Source of the DNA: Haliclystus octoradiatus
Lineage: Eukaryota; Cnidaria; Staurozoa; Stauromedusae; Haliclystidae
DNA length: 64,000 nt
Assembly: GCA_916610825.1 (NCBI GenBank)
Contig: OU744446.1
Span: 15,000,538 to 15,064,537 of the forward strand
Reading direction: 5' to 3'
The translations under genes and the position numbers were made by a program. This document shows, one piece after another, positions 26,401 to 36,070 of this stretch; the stretch's first letter is position 1; every line of letters begins with the position of its first letter. Under the pieces are notes generated by a model, which made no database searches, was not told where the DNA came from, and saw nothing but the letters and a program-made list of their open reading frames with translations.

Positions 26401-29400
26401 AGAGATTGCTTGATAACAATGACTTGGAATTTAAAAGTTGTTGCATTTCTATAGGTGTTGTCCTTTAACGTTTTGATTATGCGTAACTCTCAATTATTTT
26501 ATGGATCACTGATCACTGTTACTGTTGCATTTTGCGGTTGTATGAATAATTCAATTAAATTATCACTTTTTGGCTGCGTCTTTATTGTCTAGTTAAAAAC
26601 CATGAATATGCTAAAGCAATTTGCAAAATTTTGCAATTCCCAATATGTTTAAGAGCTCTCTGAGATAAATTTCTGCAGTATAAACTTTTACATTTATCAA
26701 TATACAAAAAAGCAACATACATTAGCAAAGAGAGAAGGGTTATAGGCACATGCATCAAGTCCAGTGCCTTTCAATCAAAATGGCCCTGTAGGTGTACGCA
26801 TCCTAATTGCTTACCTAATTTTTGCACATTCATTTTGTAACTAGCAGCCCAACCAACACTTCCTTGGGACTTATAATGTGCAACCGTGTAAATACATCCA
26901 GCAGGGCTTCTTCTTGATTGTGCACAGCCGATTTCAGTAGTTTTCTTCCAAACAACATTTGTGAAATGTTCCACTGGTAAATTATTCCTTGCTACACCAC
27001 TATCAAAATCATACTGTTCTATTTCACCATACCAACTGTTAACAACATTTGTAGCCGGTGGTGGGAATGATAGACTGTTGAATTCATCTTCCGGACAAAA
27101 CGGCCAACTATAGCAGCAGAACTTATGAATACTTTCGCCGATAGGTTCTTCTCTACCTTTATTTAGATCGCTGTGGTACGAAAAAGATTAGATAAATTAT
27201 TCTTTTTTCAACAACTCAAATTCGATGTCTTTCCTGATTTGTGTGATACCTGATTTGTCACACGATCTGTGATTACAAGTATTATCCTCCGCTGGGTTAT
27301 TTATTACACTTAGAAGAGACTCTATATTCACATAATTCACAAATAATGTTACAGAGAACTTGTTATAACGGTCACCTCTATACAGCGGCCGCCTCTCCAC
27401 AGTGGTCACTCTTTGGCATGTCTAAAATGTTATTTTCTGTTAAGTCAACTCTGTATATAAAGGCCATCGACATATAGTGGTCAGCTTACCTACCTCACAT
27501 AGCTGGCTGCTATATAAAGGTGTCACACTGCAATATTAATGTTTTGATTTTGATTAGGACATTGTATCGACTTTCATAAAAACCATCATTATATCTAAAT
27601 AATTGAGAAGTGTTTCAACTGTTTATACAAATTAATCGACTCAATAATTTAGATTTGATAGTAGAAAGACATGGACCAGCAACGGTTATAGATTAACAAT
27701 CGGAGAAACAACAATCAGCACAAATAACAAATACATAGTTTTACTATGTCGGCTCGAAACGCCGTCGCTGTTATTTACAGGTGAGAACATAACTTTTTCT
27801 TTAAAATGCCTGCAAATATTTAACCTGAAATTTTCCTGGTCAAGCAACTTAAACGGACCGTATTTATACATAGAGTAATTAGATTTATCCTCGTGCACCT
27901 CCTACTCAGTTTCATTAATAATCTTTATAAATCATTTATTTATTAAAAATACTTTTAAATTTTAGAAAAACCGCCGGCCCCAGTACTCCCAGCATTTTCT
28001 CCCCTGGTTGTCAATATAAAATATACTTATGTACACAAACAGTAAAAATCATACATAAACATTACTTACGGACTAGATAATGGAAAGTAAATATCACCAT
28101 CCCATGTTTCTTTGTGAATAAAAGGAGTCGTTTTTATGTCAGGAATATCTCGACGCTTTGGAGGTACACGGGTTGGACGCCTGACAAAGAACAACAAAAA
28201 TATTAACATTAATGGTTGTGACGTAGTCACTTAATTAAAGTAATTATAAAGTGCCCACATACATGCTGGGTTTATTGTGTAATGTAAACAGTCGTAATAT
28301 CTTGTAACTATATTGTAAAGTATGCTGAAATATAATCACTTCTATTCAGACAAAATGCAAGCGTGTTCTCTGTTTAGAACGACACAACAAATTGGCGTCC
28401 CCGAGTGCAATTAATTATACAGTATATCATCACTCAATCATCAAATAATTGTATTATGGATTTGAAAATCAAGTCGTTAAATCTATCTGATCCAGAACGC
28501 ACAGAAGCTTGGTTTACAGCATTTTCAGCCAAAGCTAGAACAAAGTCACTTAAAGATGACCCTACCAATCAACACTACCCTATTACGGATCTATTTCTAT
28601 CACTATGTGGCGAAGAGGCCCTTATCAAATTAACAAGACTGGTTAGACCATTAAAATTGGCTAATATGCCTTATGTAGCTATTGAAAAGAAAGCAATGGA
28701 ATTGGTAGAGCCCAAACAACGCCTTATCATTGCCGAACGAACGAATTTTCTGGCGATAAAAAAAGGCCGGACGAATCAGCGGACGAACTCCATATTCGCA
28801 TCAATCATGCCGCGGATAAATGTGACTTTGACAAATTTAAAACTGAACAAGATCCAAATGAAGAAATGAAAAAGATGGTCTTCATAAACTCATTTGACGA
28901 CAGTAAGCTTCGTAAAGACCTGATAGATTATATTCGTCTAACTCCAATTGCAACATACGAAGATCTTCGTGAACGTGTACGGCAATATAGCCAAACAACA
29001 GCCTTTGTAAATCGAAATATCACAATACAACCAACACAACCTACCGAAATACCTCTCACTCAATATGCCGTACACAGCACAAAGTCTGTCCAAGAAACGC
29101 AACGTGAATGTGGTAATTGTGGCTCACGTCATCTACCAAGACGATGCCCAGCATACGGAAAAAATTGTTCAGCATGTGGAATCAGAGGACATTTTAGTGC
29201 CGTTTGTCGTTCCGCTGGTAAGTCACAAAATCGTAATAACTCAATATCCAATTATTCAAATCGCACTAATTCAAATTCAAAACAAAACAATCACACCAAT
29301 TATGCTATTGAATCTTCTCTCGAGCCGACAATAACATCGAATACAATGGAATCTAATAGTTATTATTTATTGAATATTGATGAAAATAAACCAGAAGATA

Positions 29401-32400
29401 TAAATAGTATGACCGAAATCATGGAAGATGTAAAATTGAATAATATTACTGTTCCTATGCAACATGACACGGGTGCATCATGTACCATTATATCATCAGC
29501 CATATGGCAAAAACTTGGGAATCCTGATCTTTCTGCATCAACCAGAAAGCTACACTCGTACGACGACCGTGGACTTTCATTGATAGGCGAACTGAACGCA
29601 ACTGTTCAGCGCAATAATCAAACTAATTATATTACAATGCCTATTCAAGTTGTACAATCCGCACGCCCTTATGGCTTGCTAGGTAGAGATATTTTAAATA
29701 CAAATAATGTTAATTATTCTTGTAGCAATTCTTCTGCAGATTTTCTACCTGTCATCAAGGATGTCGTGGCTACCATGAAACTAAAACCAAACGCATCCCC
29801 AAAATTTTGTCATGCTCGCCCTGTGCCTTTACCATTACAAGATGCTGCTACCGCTGAACTAGAGCGCTTACAGTCCATGGGTGTCATCGAACCCATTGAG
29901 TCAGGTGGGACCGAAAACTCTTCCCCTATTGTTTGGGTCAAAAAACCCTCTGGAGGCTTACGAATGTGCGTTGATTTTAGCGTACACGTAAACGATAAAA
30001 TTTTGAGCGATGCTTATCCGATTCCCAACTTAGAGGGGATTTTCAGCAAAATACACGGTGCAAAATTCTTTGCTAAAATTGATCTAAAATCGGCCTATTG
30101 GCAAATTGCTATTGATAAGGCTGCGCAAGATATCTCTGTGATTAACACGCACAAGGGTCTGTTTCGAATCACGCGACTACAAATGGGAATGAAAAACAGC
30201 GCTGCGATTTTTCAAAATGTCATTGAAACAGTTCTCAGCGGTCTGAAGGGAATCATTCCTTACCAAGATGACGTGCTAATTTTCGGAAACACCCGCGATT
30301 CTTTGCAAAAACGTGTCAATGCTGTGATGGAGCGTTTCAACCAGCGACGTCTATCTGTTAACAAAGAAAAATGCGTGCAAGACGTGACAGAGATTTCGTT
30401 CTTAGGTTTTCGCATCTCGGCTGACGGTATCGGACCTGACCCCCGTCTTGTTGAAAAAGTTTTGTCTCTTGCACCTCCCAAAAACAAAAAGGAGGTAGCA
30501 TCTTTTGTAGGGTTAGTCAATTTTTTTGGCAGACTGGTACCTAATTTTGCAGACAAAATTGCTCCTTTAAATGATCTTAGAAAACAAGACATAGATTTTG
30601 TTTGGACGAACGCTGCTCAATTAGCTTTCGACAACCTGAAAAAGGAGTTGGCCTCCACCCCTCTTGTGCAACCTTATTCTTTAAATAAAGCAGTCACCCT
30701 GACAACCGATGCATCTGGGACTGCTGTTGCCGGTATTTTAACACAAGACGGGCATCCTATTATTTACGTTTCTAAAACATTAAGTCCCGCAGAACGAAAA
30801 TATTCTGCCACTGAACGCGAAGGACTAGCTGTCGTATGGTGTGTGGAACGTCTACGTCAATTTTTATTGGGTCGCAAATTTACAATCGTCTCCGACCATC
30901 AAGCCCTTTCTTACATTTTTGATACTAATAAATCAGTCCCTAAAACTGCATCCGCACGGATTTGTAGATGGGCAATCAAATTGATGGCCTTCGATTTTGA
31001 ACTAAAATATGAGCCTGGTGCAAACATCACCCATGCTGATGCTTTATCTCGTCTGACACACAGTACCATTACGCGGGAAGACGTAGTTGCTAGTGTCTCT
31101 ATTGCTACTGACTCAGCATTTTTTGCACCAATTATTCCAAGTCAAATAATTGAGGCTTCCACCTCCAACGATCGTCTTGCACAAAGCATCATCAAACGCA
31201 TTATTTCTGGTTCTTGGTCCGGACTTTCAGAGGCAGAAAAGGCCTTTGCACGTGTCAAAGATGAACTTACTGTTCACAATAACATGATCTATTTTAAATC
31301 AGCCCCTTTTATTCCAATTGATTTGAGGTCTTCAGTACTAAAAAAGGCTCACAACACACATGCCGGCATTCATGCTACCCGACGGCTTTTACTTCAGGGT
31401 GCTTGGTGGCCAGGTATTTTCAAAGACGTTGAATCTTTCATTACAAATTGTTCTACGTGTTGCGCGTTACGCCCTCGGTTTTCAAAAACAGTCCATACAT
31501 GGCCTCAAGCAGCACCTTGGGAGCGTGTACACATGGATTTTGCGCATATTTCGGATATCGGGCCTATTTTGATCGGTGCAGATGCTGGCAGTGGCTGGAT
31601 TGAGGCTACCAGATGCCCCAATCGAGCCACACACACTGTTGTCCGCATTTTAGCTGACATATTTTCTCGTTTTGGTATCCCATATAGTTTTGTTTCGGAT
31701 AATGCATAAATGAAGAGATTGTACAGTGGCTTGCACGTTCAGGCTGCAAGAAAATTGAATCCCCTATTTATTTTCCACGTGCCAATGGTCTTGCAGAGCG
31801 CGCTGTTCAGACGGTAAAACGCGGAATGAAGGCATGGCATAAGGGCTTGTGTGTATCGTTTGATATGTTCCTTTATCGTATTTTAACTGTTCATCATGCC
31901 ACATCCTTGACCAGGGGGAAATCTCCAGCAGAAATACTGTTAGGTAGAAATATAAGAGTCCCGTGTATAGCTGATTTTGCAACGGGAGATGTAGTAATGT
32001 ACCAGCCATCTATAGCACACACGCCTAAGGAAGTCGAGTACATCCTTCCAAAAGGAAGCAATACAGCATGGCTATCAGACAATGGAAATACTGTTCTTGC
32101 CTCTAGAAACCAATTCGGACCATCTGGTTCGTCATCAAACAATGAGTCTACTGAATCCAGAACAATAGTTAGTGAGTCCACGGATTCACTATCCCAGTTA
32201 GGACGTTCTTCTAGAATTACTGCACGCCCGGATCGTTTAGGATTTGAATAAATTTATTTTATAAAATCATAATTCACGCTTATAGCAAATACTGCACATT
32301 TATTTAATCTATTATTATCTCTTAAAATGTAACCATATATAATTAAACTTTAATGAACATAATTTGATAACTACATTCTCTCTAAGAAGGGGGATATGTG

Positions 32401-33452
32401 ACGTAGTCACTTAATTAAAGTAATTATAAAGTGCCCACATACATGCTGGGTTTATTGTGTAATGTAAACAGTCTTAATATCTTGTAACTATATTGTAAAG
32501 TATGCTGAAATATAATCACTTCTATTCAGACAAAATGCAAGCGTGTTCTCTGTTTAGAACGACACAACAATGGTAAAGTGACGGGTAAGAAAAATGGTGA
32601 AAGTAGGCCTACCTCTGCAATATGCAAATGTAGACTCAAGACCCAGGCGCTGGAAATTTAGATTTGGATCTTCAACATGATAAAAATGAAAGATAACTTG
32701 CGAATATCTTACATCACATCTTTTGGTTTTAGCAATCGGCATTACTTAATGGGAATCAAGATCTTGGATTTAATCTCCATAGGAACACCAGTTAGATTTG
32801 TAAGAGTATAGGCATTCTGATTAACATGCATATACAAATTATCTGAATCTATCAACATTAATCAACTAAAATGGCGAGGAAAAAAACTACTGTGTAACCC
32901 ACTTAAATGCAATTCGTATAAGTGAAATTCAAGCTTGTATGCAACCTTAATCTGAAATCCTATAAACTATTTTCTGGTCAAATGCTTGCTAAGCAATTTC
33001 GGATAAGTGCAAATTCGGATAAATGCAATTGAAATTGTTGGCAATTCTTACTTGCACTTAAGCGGGTTACACTGCAGTGGAGTAGACCTGTGCTTTTTAA
33101 CATATCATGAATTTGATATCTGGAATTTGAATGACAGTTACTTAATACAGTATTGACCGAGCTATAAGCTGCCTAATACTTACGGATCATGATCCCAGTC
33201 ATCTGATCTTGCCAATTGATCAGCATATTGCTGTGCGCTGTATTGTAAATCAGATGAATATTGCAGGGCAGCAGTGTCAATGTGATTGCTACGTAATTTA
33301 TTGTGGGCATTAAGACAAGCTTGCCACGTGAATGTTGATTGTGAATTTGAAAAAGTGACAAATGCAAGAAGAATAAATATACAATATAGATATTGCCATG
33401 TTATAGAATGATCTGAAATAAAAGAAGTGTGAAACAAATTAAAATGTTTCAT
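22664..33452 (-). CDS. Transmembrane CAP-domain (GLIPR1-like) protein, whole gene
   Basis: Six exons, 33184-33452, 28070-28180, 26815-27170, 24940-25117, 24383-24689 and 22664-23449, give 668 residues. Every junction has GT/AG signals and the phases (2,2,1,2,0) agree throughout. Order: hydrophobic signal peptide (LYCIFILLAFVTF); CAP/SCP domain starting AHNKLR and containing the CAP1 motif HFTNVVWKKTTEIGCA; a Ser-rich stalk; one membrane helix (VFMILLLLIILCVVAFIVY); then about 380 cytoplasmic residues, basic and Pro/Ser-rich. The tail has SH3-ligand-like PPKPLPRKP and two similar LRxELxKLA motifs. Secreted or membrane CAP proteins such as GLIPR1 are known; a tail this long is unusual. The function is not known. 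A gypsy element lies in intron 1. Confidence 0.85.
24383..24689 (-). CDS. CAP gene exon 5: juxtamembrane tail
   Basis: Enters in phase 2 after TTAATAG and leaves in phase 0 at CCAAAG|GTATTT. It encodes an acidic patch (NDDED), then a strongly basic RYFRRRKK, then Pro/Ser/Thr-rich sequence. Basic residues after the membrane helix suit the cytoplasmic side. Confidence 0.8.
24940..25117 (-). CDS. CAP gene exon 4: stalk and transmembrane helix
   Basis: Begins GSSVDSSSSSGK and then has a hydrophobic helix of about 21 residues (VFMILLLLIILCVVAFIVY) followed by KR, giving type I topology. Donor GTAAGT (phase 2), acceptor AATCGTAG (phase 1). It is preceded in frame by the CAP domain exon. Confidence 0.82.
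25118..26814 (-). other. CAP gene intron 3
   Basis: Contains a tRNA-headed repeat (25861-26234) ending in a T-run. The rest shows no gene. The GGTTGGCCAA-type repeats near 25430-25465 are short. Confidence 0.7.
25861..26234 (+). repeat. tRNA-derived SINE-like repeat
   Basis: Starts with a tRNA-like head: box A TTAGCTCAGATGG and box B GTTCAAATCCC, about 75 bases. A body of about 250 bp follows and it ends in T14 (26221-26234). The body (about 25988-26215) is shared, inverted, with 63344-63588, including the CTGCCATGAAATCTGTTGAA block. The 5' heads of the two copies differ. Confidence 0.7.
26815..27170 (-). CDS. CAP gene exon 3: main CAP domain
   Basis: Carries the CAP signature HFTNVVWKKTTEIGCA, a second CAP-type segment AGCIYTVAHYKSQG and paired cysteines (FCCYSWPFC). 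Acceptor ACCACAG, donor TTAG|GTAAGC. The internal Met at the MEHFTN position is not a start, because homology and open frame continue upstream to the acceptor. Confidence 0.9.
28070..28180 (-). CDS. CAP gene exon 2: basic/proline insertion
   Basis: 37 codons flanked by TTTGTCAG and GTAAGT, phase 2 at both ends, so it can be skipped without losing frame. It encodes a basic, proline-rich RPTRVPPKRRD segment and then DGDIYFPLSS. It falls inside the CAP fold, between the N-terminal helix and the GE(S)I-like part, where typical CAP domains have no such insertion. Confidence 0.75.
28217..28389 (+). repeat. 5' LTR of gypsy element
   Basis: 173 bp, TG...CA termini, flanked on the left by ATGGT. Its single mismatch to the 3' LTR is within CAGTCGTAATATC (T for G in the other copy). 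Confidence 0.95.
28456..28869 (+). pseudogene. Gypsy gag, N-terminal part
   Basis: Frame with Met at 28456 (MDLKIKSLNL), the best start after the LTR; an earlier ATG at 28405 is also in frame. It is gag-like up to about residue 100, after which the frame loses meaning. Meaningful gag sequence resumes in the -1 frame beyond the A7 run at 28758-28764 and continues into the next frame. The run is either a 1-bp deletion or a -1 slippery site (A AAA AAA in the correct phase). No protein was reconstructed. Confidence 0.75.
28866..31709 (+). CDS. Gypsy gag C-terminus and pol (protease, RT, RNase H, integrase N-part)
   Basis: 947-codon frame. Near residues 82-115 are two zinc knuckles of the CX2C...C type. 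The aspartic protease motif DTGAS is at Asp201, the reverse transcriptase YQDD at about 466-469, and RNase H TDASG at about 615. The HHCC zinc finger of integrase (ending NCSTC) is near 829-866 and the first integrase core Asp in HMDFA near 893. The frame ends just after the second core Asp (VSDNA). RT, RNase H and protease look intact. The first ATG here is internal to gag, so it is not the biological start. Confidence 0.92.
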   Translation: MKKMVFINSFDDSKLRKDLIDYIRLTPIATYEDLRERVRQYSQTTAFVNRNITIQPTQPTEIPLTQYAVHSTKSVQETQRECGNCGSRHLPRRCPAYGKNCSACGIRGHFSAVCRSAGKSQNRNNSISNYSNRTNSNSKQNNHTNYAIESSLEPTITSNTMESNSYYLLNIDENKPEDINSMTEIMEDVKLNNITVPMQHDTGASCTIISSAIWQKLGNPDLSASTRKLHSYDDRGLSLIGELNATVQRNNQTNYITMPIQVVQSARPYGLLGRDILNTNNVNYSCSNSSADFLPVIKDVVATMKLKPNASPKFCHARPVPLPLQDAATAELERLQSMGVIEPIESGGTENSSPIVWVKKPSGGLRMCVDFSVHVNDKILSDAYPIPNLEGIFSKIHGAKFFAKIDLKSAYWQIAIDKAAQDISVINTHKGLFRITRLQMGMKNSAAIFQNVIETVLSGLKGIIPYQDDVLIFGNTRDSLQKRVNAVMERFNQRRLSVNKEKCVQDVTEISFLGFRISADGIGPDPRLVEKVLSLAPPKNKKEVASFVGLVNFFGRLVPNFADKIAPLNDLRKQDIDFVWTNAAQLAFDNLKKELASTPLVQPYSLNKAVTLTTDASGTAVAGILTQDGHPIIYVSKTLSPAERKYSATEREGLAVVWCVERLRQFLLGRKFTIVSDHQALSYIFDTNKSVPKTASARICRWAIKLMAFDFELKYEPGANITHADALSRLTHSTITREDVVASVSIATDSAFFAPIIPSQIIEASTSNDRLAQSIIKRIISGSWSGLSEAEKAFARVKDELTVHNNMIYFKSAPFIPIDLRSSVLKKAHNTHAGIHATRRLLLQGAWWPGIFKDVESFITNCSTCCALRPRFSKTVHTWPQAAPWERVHMDFAHISDIGPILIGADAGSGWIEATRCPNRATHTVVRILADIFSRFGIPYSFVSDNA
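31710..32251 (+). pseudogene. Gypsy integrase C-terminal part (frame-shifted)
   Basis: Integrase sequence continues at once in a different frame, including the region of the catalytic Glu (NGLAERAVQT) and a C-terminal tail, with the stop at 32249-32251. A small indel near 31707 separates it from the upstream frame. The open frame with a Met begins only at 31826. Confidence 0.8.
32397..32569 (+). repeat. 3' LTR of gypsy element
   Basis: 173 bp, preceded by the purine tract AAGAAGGGGGATA and followed by ATGGT, the target duplication. Confidence 0.95.
32575..33183 (-). other. CAP gene intron 1, part upstream of the gypsy insertion
   Basis: Intron sequence between exon 1 and the gypsy element. 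No gene seen. Confidence 0.6.
33184..33452 (-). CDS. CAP gene exon 1: signal peptide and start of CAP domain
   Basis: Encodes a hydrophobic stretch (LYCIFILLAFVTF) and then the CAP opening WQACLNAHNKLR with SSDLQYSAQQYADQLARS. The donor is CATGATCC|GTAAGT. The ATG at 33452 has an in-frame TGA two codons upstream, so it is the earliest possible start in this frame. However a good acceptor (TTCTTTTATTTCAG) lies at about 33413, so an upstream exon could supply the true start. Everything from the signal peptide on is common to both models. Confidence 0.82.
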
Positions 33453-33981
33453 GAATCAATTATGTAGACTAGGCCTAACATATTTAATAAAAAGTTTGTC
33501 TTTCATCAGGGTAAAATTTAAAGTGTAGATGATTGTCTGTTATCAAAACTGGGAATCTATGACTGAAACAAAAAGACTTGAAAGTCAAATCGTCACTCAC
33601 AAAGTGGAATTGCAGAATGCAACAAATGTATATAGTTTGGTCGGACCCCTTAGAAGTAAGCTATGGTTCTATGCCATTCTCACTTAGATGCTGTCCATCC
33701 CTCAGGTTCGTAGCTTGGACAATTTGCAAGCATGTAGAAAAATAAAATGTTCTAGGCCTAGATCAAACGCGGTGTTGCACACAAGCCACATCAACATTTA
33801 GATGCACAGTTGGCACGTCACAACTATTAGCTCGATTTTTGATTTAATTTATGGTAGCTTGGCCATCTTTGGCCAAGTCGCGCGGCTAGAATAGCCCTAA
33901 TTGAGCTGAAAGACAGTGTACCACCTTATAAAAAATGCTTGTGAAAGTAAAATGTAAATTTTTTGTGCTCTAAGAGGTTTA

Positions 33982-34838
33982 AGGGCCATTTACACTGCAG
34001 CAAAAAAGGCACGGTACTCGTCAATTAACACCCGAGGTGTTAACAAGAATGCGGCCCGTGCTGTTTTTTTTCAGGGTTTACACAGCTTATTAAAAACTGT
34101 TTTCAGGATCGCCCGTGCCTATTTTTACGCGGGCCGAGATTGAAAACTTACAAACTGAATTATAGGTTTCTCATTATTTAATGGTTTTACAGGTGAAATT
34201 CGATAAATTGAGATTCAATTATGTTAAATAACTTGTAAGGATTCCGTTGAACTGAAAATCACTATGTTTTTCATCAATTATAATATTTAAGTTTTTGTTA
34301 CATTCCTATCTCCATTGAGCAAAATTCAAATACATTTGGCTTAGTCTTTCACCTCCTGAACATGCTACCACGCCAGATCAGTATTTCTGTGACAAAATAC
34401 ACATCTAAATTTACGCTCCGCATTCGTAATTACAATTTGCATAATTAAACATTATATTACAGAAACTTCATTAATTTTCAAAAGAAATACGTAACAAAAT
34501 ATGCTTAATGTGCTTATCTAGCTTTGGTAATCTTTAGTCTGTTACTGATTTTATTAGAAAACCTCAGAATTCCACTGTAAAGAGACGCAACTTCTACGAT
34601 GACGTCATAATTACTGCAAAACGGCACGGTGCCCACTTTTTGAGCGGGCCGAGACTACCTCGAGAAATGATCTCGGCCCGATCAAAATAGTAGGCACGGT
34701 GCCGCTTTTCAATGTCTGAAAAAGCCGTTTAGACAGTGTTTTTGCTTGGCCCGTGCTCAAAAACACTTGACACCTTCACACCTTTGATGTGTTAATTGAC
34801 GAGTACCGTGCCTTTTTTGCTGCAGTGTAAATGGCCCT
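33982..34838. mobile_element. Harbinger/PIF-like MITE
   Basis: Terminal inverted repeats of about 50 bp begin AGGGCCATTTACACTGCAGC at the left and mirror this at the right, extending through CGGTACTCGTCAATTAACAC. The flanks are TTA at 33979-33981 and 34839-34841, the 3-bp duplication typical of PIF/Harbinger. Internal sequence includes GCCCGTGC/GCACGG repeats. No transposase frame, 857 bp, non-autonomous. Confidence 0.82.
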
Positions 34839-35279
34839 TTAGTCTCAACTACTTGAACCGACTGAAAAAGATTTAGATTCAGTCCAAAAATAATTTGCAA
34901 AGTCGCAGTGCCAAGTTCACCCATGGGCAGACCAGGCGGTAGCCATAGGCCCCGCTAAGTTAATGACCTCGTAAAATTGGGAAAAACTTTTTATCTTTTG
35001 TTAAATCCTGGCATTACAATAACATAATTTCTGAATTGCATAATAGTAAAAAAAATTGATCTTGTCTTCATAAAGATCCATGCAGGCCTATATTTATTAA
35101 TTTTTTGAATGAAAATCAAGGCAAAATAATTGCTTTATTCCCATCAGCGTCTATTTTGAAGAAACCACAATGGCTGAAGCAGCTAAAGCTTGTAATTTTC
35201 CTGGTTCCACAAAGCCTGAAACAAAGATCTTCTTTAGTTAGGTACTGCAGACTCGGCGGGATGCTGAGGAATTTTGATG

Positions 35280-36070
35280 AGATTTCCATGTCTGGAGGAC
35301 CGAGAGAAGCGAGGGGCGTAGCCCCGAGCTCAGGCAAGCGGTTGCGAAGCGGCCGCGACTGCCAAACCAGATACGCGCATAAGGAGTCAAATTCAACCAA
35401 GGATATTGGAGACCCAAATTTCAGCCGATAGTTTCTCCTGCGCGCTTTACAAATATGCTGTCTGTGTCGCTAGAATGTTCCACTAGCTGTTAGCAACGTG
35501 GTTCTGTTTTTATCAAGATCGATCAAGTATTTTATTTTATATGAATTTTTAAACTCGACCTTTTCTGTAATACTCTTTGTTTCACTCTTTTGTCAAGCTT
35601 TTTTACAGTCACGTTGTCTTGAGATTTTGTTCGCTCGCTGGCCTAAGGGCATGTAGTTGTAGCGATGTCACGTTTACACAATGGTTGTTAATTTTTATCC
35701 TCATTGTTGTCGTATTCAAAGTTGTATTTATGAATGATCATTTGTGCCGCTATTATGATTGACTATTATGATTGCTTGCTGATTGCACCTATTATTGTTT
35801 CTTATTTACTGTGTTATGCTCTGTTAAATTCGTCCAGTTTAATTATTTTATGCACAAGGAAGTAGTGCTTTCAATTACCATTGGACGTGATTGTTTCTGC
35901 CTAAGTATGGAATCATTCTGTTAGGCCGATAGTGACTTTTTGCTGCAAAGGCGTTATGAGGAAATGGGCTTTTCACCAGAGAGTTTTGACTACTGGACTA
36001 CATGTTTGACATCAACTATAGACAGTAAAATACTTTCTGGGGTTTGAAGAGCTTCCTGACGGATGGAAAA
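35280..36070 (+). repeat. Dispersed repeat, copy B (uninterrupted)
   Basis: Matches copy A at 17800-19265 but lacks the 787-bp insertion. At about 35787-35795 it has a single CTATTATTG where copy A has the element and its duplicated target. It begins with a GC-rich block (GGGGCGTAGCCCCGAG). Confidence 0.75.

Larger units (their letters stand above)
28217..32569 (+). mobile_element. Ty3/gypsy LTR retrotransposon (Mag/K02A2.6-like)
   Basis: Complete element of 4353 bp in CAP intron 1, antisense to that gene. LTRs at 28217-28389 and 32397-32569 are 173 bp each, start TGTGACG, end ACAACA and differ at one base. The target duplication is ATGGT (28212-28216 and 32570-32574). A TGGCGTCCCCGAGTGC primer-binding candidate follows the 5' LTR, and AAGAAGGGGGA before the 3' LTR is the polypurine tract. 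The order gag, protease, RT, RNase H, integrase is that of Ty3/gypsy. Two frame breaks (gag about 28764, integrase about 31707) make this copy defective as it stands, although the near-identical LTRs show recent insertion. Confidence 0.95.

Noticed and set aside
26771..26974. Stand-alone small CAP gene starting at the internal Met before HFTNVVW
   Set aside because: CAP sequence continues in frame upstream to an acceptor at 27170, and exons on both sides join in phase.
30260..30592. 110-codon minus-strand frame inside gypsy pol
   Set aside because: It is antisense to the conserved reverse transcriptase region and has no own homology.
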